This document shows, in pieces, positions 55,693 to 63,380 of a stretch of 63,380 bases of DNA; the first letter of the stretch is position 1; each line of letters begins with the position of its first letter. Source of the DNA: Microbulbifer agarilyticus S89 (lineage in GTDB: Bacteria; Pseudomonadota; Gammaproteobacteria; Pseudomonadales; Cellvibrionaceae). The translations under genes were made by a program, and so were the position numbers. Where the stretch lies: positions 1 to 63,380 of the forward strand of contig NZ_AFPJ01000023.1 in the NCBI RefSeq assembly GCF_000220505.1. The letters are read 5' to 3'. The notes under the pieces were generated by a model. That model ran no database searches and was not told the DNA's origin. It saw only the letters and a list, made by a program, of their open reading frames with translations.

Positions 55693-57039
55693 TCAGGCGT
55701 TGCCCACGCGCTCCACCACCTGGGCGATGTCCGCCGCTAATTGTTCAACGAGCGGCCCGTCCTTACCCTCAACCATTACCCGGATCAATGGCTCGGTGCC
55801 AGATGGGCGCAACAGCACGCGGCCGCTATCCGCCAGGGTGGACTCAGCCTGGACCACGGCAGCCTGCACGTCAGCATGCTCCAGTACACCGTCGCGGCTG
55901 GCGAGGCGCACATTGATCATATGCTGGGGCAACATGTCCATTTTCTCGCTCAGCTGGTCGAGAGACTCGCCGAAGTCACTGACCGCACGCAATACCTGCA
56001 GTGCGGAAATAATGCCGTCACCGGTGGTAGTCACATCGGTGCAGACAATGTGTCCGGAGGACTCGCCGCCCAGGGTCCAGCCATTCTGGTACATCATCTC
56101 CAGTACGTAGCGGTCGCCGACCTTGGCACGCGCGAAGGGTATGGCACGCTCTTTCAGGGCCAGTTCGAAGCCGTAGTTACTCATTTGCGTACCCACCACA
56201 CCACTGCAGCCACCTAGGAACTGCTGGCGATGAATGGCGATCAGGAACAGCAACTGGTCGCCATCGATCAGCTTGCCATTCTTATCCACAAACATCACCC
56301 GGTCGCCATCGCCATCAAAGGCGATACCCAGGTCCGCACCGCGCTCTACCACCGCCTGTTGCAGCTTCTCCGGCTTGGTGGAACCGCAATCCAGGTTGAT
56401 ATTCAGGCCGTCCGGCTGCACACCGATTGCGTGCACTTCCGCGCCCAACTCACTAAAGACCTTGGGTGCAATGTGGTAGGTGGCACCGTTGGAGCAATCG
56501 AGAACAATACTCAGGCCCTGCAGAGAGTAGCGCCAGGGGGTACTCGCCTTGCAGAACTCGATATAGCGGCCCACGGCATCATCAATCCGCCAGGCCTTCC
56601 CCAGGTCCGCGGCGGTCTCCATGGGCAAATCCAGCGCCGCTTCGATTTCCGCTTCAACCTCATCAGGCAGCTTGCTGCCGTCGCCGCTGAAGAACTTGAT
56701 GCCATTATCTTGATACGGGTTGTGCGAGGCACTGATCACGATGCCGGCCTGGGCATGAAAGGTACGCGTGAGATAGGCAATCGCCGGGGTGGGCATGGGG
56801 CCAAGCAGGCCGACGTCGACGCCGGCATTGATCAGGCCCGCTTCCAGCGCGGCCTCAAACATATAGCCCGACACGCGGGTGTCTTTGCCGATCAGGATGC
56901 GGCTGCGCCCTTTCCCTGCACGGTTTGCACCCAGCACCTTGCCGGCGGCGTAGCCAAGACGCAGCATGAAATCCGGAGTGATGGGGCCCTTACCGACCTG
57001 GCCGCGGATACCGTCTGTGCCAAAGTACTTTCTTGTCAT
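55693..57039 (-). CDS. glmM: phosphoglucosamine mutase
   Basis: GlmM converts glucosamine-6-phosphate to glucosamine-1-phosphate for peptidoglycan and lipopolysaccharide precursors. The 448-residue protein begins [13 protein letters not shown] and has the phosphorylated serine in [15 protein letters not shown] (about residue 105). The metal-binding DGDGDR and the LGGESSGH substrate loop are present, as is the C-terminal [15 protein letters not shown]. It starts 31 bases after folP, and the two are usually co-transcribed after ftsH. Confidence 0.98.
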   Translation of the reverse strand: MTRKYFGTDGIRGQVGKGPITPDFMLRLGYAAGKVLGANRAGKGRSRILIGKDTRVSGYMFEAALEAGLINAGVDVGLLGPMPTPAIAYLTRTFHAQAGIVISASHNPYQDNGIKFFSGDGSKLPDEVEAEIEAALDLPMETAADLGKAWRIDDAVGRYIEFCKASTPWRYSLQGLSIVLDCSNGATYHIAPKVFSELGAEVHAIGVQPDGLNINLDCGSTKPEKLQQAVVERGADLGIAFDGDGDRVMFVDKNGKLIDGDQLLFLIAIHRQQFLGGCSGVVGTQMSNYGFELALKERAIPFARAKVGDRYVLEMMYQNGWTLGGESSGHIVCTDVTTTGDGIISALQVLRAVSDFGESLDQLSEKMDMLPQHMINVRLASRDGVLEHADVQAAVVQAESTLADSGRVLLRPSGTEPLIRVMVEGKDGPLVEQLAADIAQVVERVGNA

Positions 57040-57070
57040 CTGATCACTCGCTTTTCATTCACCGCCCTAC

Positions 57071-57913
57071 TCAAGGGCAATCCACTAATTGTTGTAATTT
57101 CAGCACATCTGTCGTGGCTGCAACGTCATGCACGCGAATAATTGCGGCACCGCGCTGGGCGGCCAGCATGGCCAGCGCCAGACTGCCGGCAAGGCGCTCA
57201 TCAACCTCGCGACCCAGCAACCGCCCGATCATGGATTTGCGCGACATCCCCACCAGTAGGGGCACCCCTTTGGGCGCCACTTCTGGCAATTGGCGCAACA
57301 GCGCGAGATTGTGCTCGTCGTTCTTGCCGAAACCAAAGCCCGGGTCAAACATAACCTTGTCCTGCGGGATACCAGCGTCGACACAGGCCTGCAGGCGCGC
57401 ATCGAGGTAAGCGCGCACTTCGGCCACCACATCTGCGTACTCGGGCTTGTCCTGCATGGTGCCGGGCTGCCCCTGCATATGCATCAGGCACACCGGCAAG
57501 CCGGTCGCAGCAGCGGCCTCCAGCGCCCCGGGCCGAGTCAGTGCGCGTACATCGTTGATGATACCGGCGCCGGCCGCGGCGGCATTGTGCATCACCGAGG
57601 CGGTGCTGGTATCGACAGAGATCACAACATCCAGACGTGCCGCAATGGCTTCCACGACCGGCACCACACGCGCCAGTTCTTCCTGCTCGGATACCGGTGC
57701 CGCACCCGGGCGGGTCGACTCGCCACCAATATCGAGTATCGAGGCGCCATCCTGCACCATTTGCTCGGCACGCTTTAGCACCAGATCGAGGTTCAAACCG
57801 CCATCGCCGTAATAGCTGCCGCCATCGGAAAAGGAATCTGGCGTAGTGTTGAGGATGCCCATCACCCGGGGACGGGACAGGTCCAGCGTGCGCTGGCCGC
57901 AGAGTAACTTCAT
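57071..57913 (-). CDS. folP: dihydropteroate synthase
   Basis: FolP joins para-aminobenzoate to the pterin in folate synthesis and is the sulfonamide target. The 280 residues show MGILNTTPDSFSDGG, the substrate loop GGESTRPGA, IINDVRALTRPGA, LMHMQGQPGTM, DPGFGFGK and SRKSMIGRLL, in the expected TIM-barrel order. The ATG at 57913 gives a start like the E. coli one (MKLL, MKLF). A GTG at 57946 is the alternative. Confidence 0.97.
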   Translation of the reverse strand: MKLLCGQRTLDLSRPRVMGILNTTPDSFSDGGSYYGDGGLNLDLVLKRAEQMVQDGASILDIGGESTRPGAAPVSEQEELARVVPVVEAIAARLDVVISVDTSTASVMHNAAAAGAGIINDVRALTRPGALEAAAATGLPVCLMHMQGQPGTMQDKPEYADVVAEVRAYLDARLQACVDAGIPQDKVMFDPGFGFGKNDEHNLALLRQLPEVAPKGVPLLVGMSRKSMIGRLLGREVDERLAGSLALAMLAAQRGAAIIRVHDVAATTDVLKLQQLVDCP

Positions 57914-57989
57914 ACAATTCTTATCGCCTGACGCAACACCAGCCACGCCGCCTGCGAAGACCGCCGCGCGCCATCTGGTATCACTAGAT

Positions 57990-58024
57990 AAACAAAACGG
58001 GCCTGCTAGTGATTAGCAGGCCCG
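57990..58024 (-). terminator. terminator between ftsH and folP
   Basis: An 11-bp perfect stem (57998-58008 with 58014-58024) is followed on the minus strand by TTTTGTT. It lies about 50 bases past the ftsH stop and may end or reduce transcription before folP. Confidence 0.85.
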
Positions 58025-58070
58025 CTTCGCGGTCGATACTGGAAGCGTACCGACAGAGTCCGCCTCTAAC

Positions 58071-59978
58071 TCAGTGACCGTTAACCGGGCCACCTACGGA
58101 GCTGTCACCATCCTCGGACTTGCTCTCTGGCTCGACGTCGTCGGAGGAGTCTCCGCCGGTGTAATCGTTGTCGTGCCAATCTCTGGGCGGGCGCACCTTG
58201 CGGCGTGCCATCAGGTCATCCACCTGTTCCGCATCCAGGGTCTCGTATTCCATCAGCGCATCTTTCATCGCCTCCAGGATATCGCGATTCTCTTCCAGCA
58301 GTTTCTGCGCACGGTCGTAGCAAGTGTCGATAATTCGGCGCACTTCCTCATCGATTTCGTTCGAGGTCTTGCCGGATACCGGGTTGCCCTGGCCGGGCTG
58401 ACCGCTCTCGTCTTCGCCGTAGTGCAGTGGGCCGAGCTTTTCCGACAGGCCCCACTTGGTGACCATGTTGCGGGCAATATCGGTAGCGCGTTCGATATCG
58501 TTGGAGGCACCGGTGGTTACACCATCCACCCCCAGGGTCATCTCTTCAGCAATACGGCCGCCGAACAGGGAGCACAGCTGTGATTCCAGTGCACGCTTGG
58601 ACAGGCTGTATTTGTCTTCTTCCGGCAGGAACTGGGTAACACCCAGGGCGCGGCCGCGCGGAATGATAGTGACCTTGTGCACCGGGTCGTGCTCCGGCAC
58701 CAGGCGACCAATAATGGCATGGCCCGCTTCGTGGTACGCCGTATTGGTCTTCTCCTTCTCGTTCATCACCATGGACTTACGCTCGGCACCCATCATGATC
58801 TTGTCACGGGCACGCTCGAACTCGTCCATGGTCACCATGCGGCGGTTGGCGCGGGCGGCAAACAGCGCAGCCTCGTTGACCAGGTTGGCTAGATCCGCAC
58901 CGGAGAAGCCAGGGGTACCACGGGCAATGGTTTGCGGGTCCACCTTCTCGTCCAGGGGCACCTTGCGCATATGCACTTTCAGGATCTGCTCGCGACCGCG
59001 GATGTCCGGCAGGCCAACAAATACCTGGCGGTCGAAGCGGCCGGGGCGCAGCAGCGCGGAGTCGAGTACGTCCGGGCGGTTGGTGGCGGCGATCACGATC
59101 ACGCCCTCGTTGCCCTCGAAGCCATCCATCTCTACCAGCAGCTGGTTCAGGGTCTGTTCGCGCTCGTCGTGGCCTCCGCCTACGCCGGCACCACGGTGAC
59201 GACCGACGGCGTCGATCTCATCGATAAAGATGATGCAGGGAGCCTGCTTCTTGGCCTGTTCGAACATGTCGCGCACACGGGAGGCACCCACACCGACAAA
59301 CATCTCGACAAAGTCGGAGCCGGATATCGAGAAGAACGGCACCTTGGCCTCCCCGGCAATGGCCTTGGCCAGCAGGGTTTTACCGGTACCGGGAGGGCCC
59401 GCCATAAGTACGCCACGAGGGATGGCGCCGCCGAGGCGCTGGAATTTGGACGGATCGCGCAGGAACTCCACCAGCTCCTGCACGTCTTCTTTCGCTTCAT
59501 CCACACCCGCCACATCGGCGAAGGTGGTTTTAATCTGGTCTTCGCCTAACAGGCGCGCCTTGCTCTTGCCGAACGCCATGGGGCCCGAGCGACCGCCGGC
59601 ACCGCCCTGCATCTGGCGCATAAAGAACATAAACACAGCGATAATGATCAGGATCGGGAAGCTGGCCACCAGTAACTGCTGCCAGATGCTGGCGCTTTCT
59701 GGCTCGCGACCGTTGAACTCGACGCCGCCACGCACCATCTCATTGGTGAGTTCGTCGTCGATAATTTGTGGCTGAATGGTCTTGAAGCGGCTGCCATCGG
59801 CCTTTTCACCAGTAATAACGAGACCATCGACCAGCACATTTTTGATTTGGCCGGATTGCACATCCTGGACAAAGTCGGAGTAGCTGAGGGATTCATCCCT
59901 GGATTGCGGCTTGAAGTTCTGGAAGACCATCAGCAGCACCGCGGCAATGATCAACCACAACACCAAATTCTTCGCCAT
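58071..59978 (-). CDS. ftsH: ATP-dependent zinc metalloprotease FtsH
   Basis: FtsH is a membrane AAA protease that degrades damaged membrane proteins, the heat-shock sigma factor and LpxC. I start it at 59978 ([11 protein letters not shown], which aligns with E. coli MAKNLILWLVI), giving 635 residues. Two membrane helices (near 5-22 and near 105-125) flank a periplasmic domain. Then come Walker A GPPGTGKT, Walker [12 protein letters not shown], the second region of homology [19 protein letters not shown] and the zinc motif HEAGH. The C-terminus is acidic and Ser-rich. It follows rlmE. Confidence 0.97.
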   Translation of the reverse strand: MAKNLVLWLIIAAVLLMVFQNFKPQSRDESLSYSDFVQDVQSGQIKNVLVDGLVITGEKADGSRFKTIQPQIIDDELTNEMVRGGVEFNGREPESASIWQQLLVASFPILIIIAVFMFFMRQMQGGAGGRSGPMAFGKSKARLLGEDQIKTTFADVAGVDEAKEDVQELVEFLRDPSKFQRLGGAIPRGVLMAGPPGTGKTLLAKAIAGEAKVPFFSISGSDFVEMFVGVGASRVRDMFEQAKKQAPCIIFIDEIDAVGRHRGAGVGGGHDEREQTLNQLLVEMDGFEGNEGVIVIAATNRPDVLDSALLRPGRFDRQVFVGLPDIRGREQILKVHMRKVPLDEKVDPQTIARGTPGFSGADLANLVNEAALFAARANRRMVTMDEFERARDKIMMGAERKSMVMNEKEKTNTAYHEAGHAIIGRLVPEHDPVHKVTIIPRGRALGVTQFLPEEDKYSLSKRALESQLCSLFGGRIAEEMTLGVDGVTTGASNDIERATDIARNMVTKWGLSEKLGPLHYGEDESGQPGQGNPVSGKTSNEIDEEVRRIIDTCYDRAQKLLEENRDILEAMKDALMEYETLDAEQVDDLMARRKVRPPRDWHDNDYTGGDSSDDVEPESKSEDGDSSVGGPVNGH

Positions 59979-60166
59979 ATCGTTCAAAGGGTATGCCCTC
60001 TTGCCTGTGCCTTGGATTGCGCCTTGGCAACTTTTTCCATTCCTTCCAATCCACCCAGTATAGGTGGCGAAACTCATAAACCTGTCGCCCCGGTCATGGG
60101 GACTTTATCAAATCTCGGCGATGAAAGCCTCGCGACTCAATCCTGCACCGCCCTTCTCACCCCTTC

Positions 60167-60787
60167 TTACCCTTTAAAGCCGCGTGCTACCACATAGACT
60201 TCACGGGAACGGGGGCGGGATGCACCGGGCTTGCGGGTCACGACCGTTTGATACTGACTGCGCAAATCGCGAATCAGTTCATCGAACCCTTCCCCCTGAA
60301 AGACTTTTGCCACGAAGGCGCCGCCTGACTTCAGGGTCTGACGCGCCATATCCACCGCCAGCTCCACCAGATACATGGATGCAGGCTGATCGACGGCGCG
60401 CACTCCACTCATATTGGGGGCCATATCGGAAATCACAAGGTCGGCGCGCTCTTCTCCGAGCTTTTCCAGCAGCTCCTCAAACACCGCCTCCTCGGTAAAG
60501 TCACCCTGCACGAAGTCGACGCCCGCCAGCGCGTCCATGGGCAGGATATCCGATGCCAGCACGCGCCCCTTATGACCAACAAGTTCTGCAGCTACCTGAG
60601 ACCAGCCTCCGGGAGCGGCACCCAGGTCAACCACGGTCATACCCGGCTTGATCAGGCGGTCCTTCTCCTGCAACTCCTGCAGTTTGTAGGAAGCACGGGA
60701 ACGGTATCCCTCTTTCTGGGACTGTTTGACGTAGTGGTCGTTAAAATGTTCACGCAGCCAACGGTGGCTGCTCTTTGATCGGCCCAT
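60167..60787 (-). CDS. rlmE: 23S rRNA 2'-O-methyltransferase RlmE
   Basis: RlmE (RrmJ/FtsJ) methylates U2552 in 23S rRNA using SAM. The 206-residue protein has the Lys of [11 protein letters not shown], the SAM loop [13 protein letters not shown] and the Asp of [11 protein letters not shown]. The Lys of [11 protein letters not shown] and the Glu near the C-terminus ([11 protein letters not shown]) complete the K-D-K-E catalytic set. It lies upstream of ftsH, as usual, and divergent from yhbY. Confidence 0.97.
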   Translation of the reverse strand: MGRSKSSHRWLREHFNDHYVKQSQKEGYRSRASYKLQELQEKDRLIKPGMTVVDLGAAPGGWSQVAAELVGHKGRVLASDILPMDALAGVDFVQGDFTEEAVFEELLEKLGEERADLVISDMAPNMSGVRAVDQPASMYLVELAVDMARQTLKSGGAFVAKVFQGEGFDELIRDLRSQYQTVVTRKPGASRPRSREVYVVARGFKG

Positions 60788-60878
60788 CAGTTACAATACA
60801 TCGCTAATTTATGGGGTTGTCCACGCGGGTTGCCCTCACGTCGACTACCCAAGTATGGGTTTAAGGATGGAGTATTGT

Positions 60879-61184
60879 ATGCCTTTAACCGCTGACCGCA
60901 AAAAAGCGCTGCGCGCCCGTGGCCACAGCCTCAAGCCAATCGTGACCGTTGCTGACAAAGGTCTGACCGAAGGCGTTCTGGAAGAGTTGAATCGCGCGCT
61001 GGAAGACCACGAGCTGATCAAGGTAAAACTGGCGGTCAATGACCGCGATGTACGCCGCGAACTGATTGGCGAACTGTGCGCGCAGAGCAAGTCCGAGCTG
61101 GTACAGGAAATCGGTAAAATCGCGCTGATCTTCCGCAAGGCGGAAAAGCCCAATGCGCGGCTTTCCAATTTACTGCGCCCCTGA
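60879..61184 (+). CDS. yhbY: YhbY-family RNA-binding protein
   Basis: YhbY is a CRM-domain protein that binds 50S precursors. The 101-residue protein has KALRARGHSLKPIVTVADKG, a LNRALEDHELIKVKLA segment and the C-terminal QEIGKIALIFRKAEKP, as in E. coli YhbY. The ATG at 60879, preceded by GGATGGAG, is preferred to in-frame codons further upstream. It faces away from rlmE across 91 bases; this divergent pair is conserved in many gammaproteobacteria. Confidence 0.95.
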   Translation: MPLTADRKKALRARGHSLKPIVTVADKGLTEGVLEELNRALEDHELIKVKLAVNDRDVRRELIGELCAQSKSELVQEIGKIALIFRKAEKPNARLSNLLRP

Positions 61185-61207
61185 TCTGCTATTTGCCAGA
61201 TACACCC

Positions 61208-61237
61208 GCCCCCAATCGGCATTTCACGATCGGGGGC
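61208..61237 (+). terminator. putative terminator between yhbY and the small lipoprotein gene
   Basis: An 11-bp stem with one mismatch (61208-61218 with 61227-61237) lies between two convergent genes. Only a short T-rich stretch follows, so it is a moderate candidate. Confidence 0.5.
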
Positions 61238-61255
61238 TCTCACCGCAACCAGGGT

Positions 61256-61690
61256 TTAACCGCTCGGTGTCTGACTCTTCTCAGAAACACACGATGCTTT
61301 CGATAGATACCAGCGCTGGCTATCGGCTTCACGGACCAGCCAGCACCCCTGTGTGTTTTTGATCAAACGAAAAATCCTGGGCACCCCCAAGTCTCGCCCG
61401 TTGAGAGGCCTGCCCGAGTCATCGGCAAGCAGGCCCTGCTCGAGGGCCAGCAGACTATTCTCATGAAACACATCGTCGGCGATTGTGACGGGGGCACCAT
61501 TGTTCGCGTCCACTAAAACCTGTTGCAACTCTTGGATCACCTCGGGAGTAACCTCGATCAACAGTGCTGGCTGATCCGAGCCCGCCGCTGTCATCGACCC
61601 ACAAGCGGTGTATACGACAGGTAAGCAACAAGCGATCAGTGCTTTGAGTCTTTTCCCAATCAACCTTTTCCCAATCAACCTCTTCCCCAT
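61256..61690 (-). CDS. small lipoprotein with repeated basic N-terminus
   Basis: The 144-residue protein (ATG at 61690 after AAAGGTC) has a basic N-terminus made of three near-copies of GKRLI. A hydrophobic stretch and a lipobox (VVYTAC) follow, then a mature domain with IEVTPEVIQELQQVLVDANN and a compact C-terminus containing two Cys (CWLVRE, ASCVSE). I do not recognise the family. It begins five bases after the stop of the S41 peptidase gene, so the two form an operon and the lipoprotein may be a partner of the peptidase. Confidence 0.8.
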   Translation of the reverse strand: MGKRLIGKRLIGKRLKALIACCLPVVYTACGSMTAAGSDQPALLIEVTPEVIQELQQVLVDANNGAPVTIADDVFHENSLLALEQGLLADDSGRPLNGRDLGVPRIFRLIKNTQGCWLVREADSQRWYLSKASCVSEKSQTPSG

Positions 61691-61695
61691 GACCT

Positions 61696-63318
61696 TTACC
61701 TCACATAGATCCGGCTTTGACGCCAAACAGGTTTGGGCACAATACCTTCCAGCAAAAGCTGGTCGGCCGGGGCTGAACGCGCGACGCCCATGGTTGTGGC
61801 GGGGGCATCGCAGGAACCCGTATTAATATAATTTAGCGCCGCCGCAAAACGTGCCTCACCTATATCACCGAGAGGTTTACTCCAATCGTCAGCCACCTGG
61901 CAGCCTGTCACCTCCACACCAGCGTCACCAGAACCCACCGGAGTAAAGCCATCGGCGTACTCGCCAAAACCTTTGTCATTTACCCCCTGAAACTGAATAC
62001 TGAAATAGGTGGTGCCGCAGTTATCGGTCGGATAAAAACCAAATGGCTTGCCACAGGTTGTCGCACCAATTTGTACCACTTCCACATCGATGCCACGCAG
62101 GCCGTTGATAATCGCCTCACTGGCAGAACAGGTATTGGGGCCTGTCAAAACAAATACGCGGTTTAGATCCAGAGTCGGCAAGGGTTGTCCAGGTGCCGCA
62201 GAGAAGCCCAGCGTTTCATCGTAAAATGGATTGGGCAACAAGGGGTCTCCAGTCACTGGATTGGTTTCTGGGTGCTTGTCATTAAACTGGAGCAATTCGA
62301 AAATTCTGCCCGCCGTCGCAGTTTCACCCGCTATCATGTATGACAGCTGGCTGGCAATCGCCAGATAACCGCCACCGTTGTAGCGAAGGTCCAACACCAG
62401 CTCATCAATGTTTTGCGCGCTCAGCTCCCTCACACCATTGACCAATGCCAATTCCGCCGTAGCGATGTGGTCATTAAACAGCATGTAGCCGACCTTACGC
62501 CCCATGGCCCCGTCCACCACCTTGACGCTTTGTACCGGGTCCGAGACCACCGTGCCGGCCGTCAGGGTCATACCCTTCAGTTGTCCATCGGGGTATTCAA
62601 ACAAGAAGGTGTGTTGCTCGCCCTCTGCAGAGGGGAACAAGCCCGCATTCAACGCATCTACTCCCTCTTGAGAGGTCACATCGATACTGTAACCGTCAAT
62701 TTCCCGAATGCGCGCCCCGCGAGGCGGCAGGTCGACAGCACCCTCCCTGGCCGTATAGGCAACCAGTGCCTCGCGCGGTGGCAAGGCACTCAACAAAGCC
62801 CACTCGAGACCGTAGCCCACCGATACACCAGACTGGGACTGCGCAATCCACTCATCCGTGGGCACCAGAAAATGGAACTGATCCTTGGGCGTACCGGACA
62901 TGGTTAATTCGTTCGTTTTCAGGGTGTCGAAATAGTCCTCGGTGGTGAAGCCTTCTGGATCCCGGTCTTCAATTTCGTCATACCAGAGATACAGGTCGTT
63001 ACTCCAACTGCGCATCCACATGTTTTCATCCAGTGTGGTGCCTTTTACATCTGCGTAGGCCTCCCCAGTTGCGGGATCGACCCCTGTCCGCGGCATGTCA
63101 CATCGGTTGGCAAACGTTTCCGCGGGAAGAAATACTCCCTGCTGCCAACCGGTATCCGCATCACCAGCTGGGTCTGGGGTGAGATTCTGGGAGCTTGACG
63201 ATGATCCCCCACCGCCACCACCACAGGCCACAAGGGAAGCGGCCCCTAACACACACAGTGATTTCCCCAGAGCGCGCAGACAACGAACCGGAAGTGCTGA
63301 AGGACGATAAACGGACAT
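61696..63318 (-). CDS. S41-family (C-terminal processing-type) peptidase lipoprotein
   Basis: The 540-residue protein has a lipoprotein signal (LGAASLVAC, Cys near residue 32) followed by a Gly run and a Ser-rich linker. The N-terminal region (about 60-160) is followed by a PDZ-like part (about 165-280, YTAREGAVDLPPRGARIREI) and an S41 peptidase domain with the family motif ELVLDLRYNGGGYLAIASQL. The catalytic serine region is VFVLTGPNTCSASEAIINGL, with TTCGKPFGF after it. The Ser of TCSAS would be the nucleophile. I chose the ATG at 63318, with GGAG before it, over the frame extending to 63363. The target is unknown. Confidence 0.88.
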   Translation of the reverse strand: MSVYRPSALPVRCLRALGKSLCVLGAASLVACGGGGGGSSSSSQNLTPDPAGDADTGWQQGVFLPAETFANRCDMPRTGVDPATGEAYADVKGTTLDENMWMRSWSNDLYLWYDEIEDRDPEGFTTEDYFDTLKTNELTMSGTPKDQFHFLVPTDEWIAQSQSGVSVGYGLEWALLSALPPREALVAYTAREGAVDLPPRGARIREIDGYSIDVTSQEGVDALNAGLFPSAEGEQHTFLFEYPDGQLKGMTLTAGTVVSDPVQSVKVVDGAMGRKVGYMLFNDHIATAELALVNGVRELSAQNIDELVLDLRYNGGGYLAIASQLSYMIAGETATAGRIFELLQFNDKHPETNPVTGDPLLPNPFYDETLGFSAAPGQPLPTLDLNRVFVLTGPNTCSASEAIINGLRGIDVEVVQIGATTCGKPFGFYPTDNCGTTYFSIQFQGVNDKGFGEYADGFTPVGSGDAGVEVTGCQVADDWSKPLGDIGEARFAAALNYINTGSCDAPATTMGVARSAPADQLLLEGIVPKPVWRQSRIYVR

Positions 63319-63380
63319 GGTGGCTCCGTGCGTTTTGATGATTCTTATAATTGGTACGTCCACTAGGTTATCCCAGCTCA

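Overview
The window reads as chromosomal DNA of a marine-type gammaproteobacterium. The housekeeping genes (pnp, infB, nusA with two C-terminal acidic repeats, rimP, truB, ftsH, folP, glmM) look most like those of Cellvibrionales and Pseudomonas relatives. A Microbulbifer-like genus is my guess only. Almost all genes lie on the minus strand.

Layout. (1) 1-10.84 kb: a TauE/SafE transporter, then the classic initiator-tRNA/rimP/nusA/infB/rbfA/truB/rpsO/pnp operon, read right to left from a strong promoter at about 10.83 kb with two identical tRNA-fMet genes at its head. (2) 11.1-14.5 kb, plus strand: a TonB-dependent receptor and a PepSY-type membrane protein behind a promoter overlapped by a good Fur box. 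(3) 14.5-41.5 kb: a large accessory envelope locus. A tightly packed operon encodes a small exported coiled-coil protein, a 699-residue exported TPR/coiled-coil protein, two TPR lipoproteins (1103 and 201 residues), a small exported protein, a TolQ/ExbB-like protein, two ExbD/TolR-like proteins and a TonB-like protein with an AgmX/PglI-type C-terminus. After a terminator come a protein of about 3750 residues built of DUF11-type repeats and a 1740-residue protein with three OmpA-like domains and a C-terminal beta-barrel. The motor composition (one TolQ, two TolR, one TonB-like protein, TPR lipoproteins) resembles the Agl-Glt gliding and Nfs machines of Myxococcus. Its pairing with two giant surface or outer-membrane proteins is the most interesting system here. 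(4) 41.9-44.8 kb: moaA-moaB-moaC-moaD-moaE for molybdopterin synthesis. (5) 45.1-49.4 kb: pyruvate kinase, glycerate 2-kinase and a purine permease. (6) 49.6-54.2 kb: a YeeN/YebC-family gene, an exported lipase, a divergent MsrA, two gene remnants joined back to back, an AT-rich sulfotransferase and a gene-free stretch ending at tRNA-Leu. (7) 54.2-63.3 kb: secG, tpiA, glmM, folP, ftsH, rlmE and divergent yhbY, then a small lipoprotein and an S41 peptidase lipoprotein.

Regions 1 and 7 are the two halves of a cluster that is contiguous in Pseudomonas-type genomes (rlmE-ftsH-folP-glmM-tpiA-secG-tRNA-Leu-tRNA-fMet-rimP-nusA-infB and onward). Here both halves keep their order and strand but are separated by about 43 kb, so everything between tRNA-Leu and tRNA-fMet has probably been inserted or rearranged into this point.

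Functional calls rest on family motifs visible in the translations. No similarity search was run.
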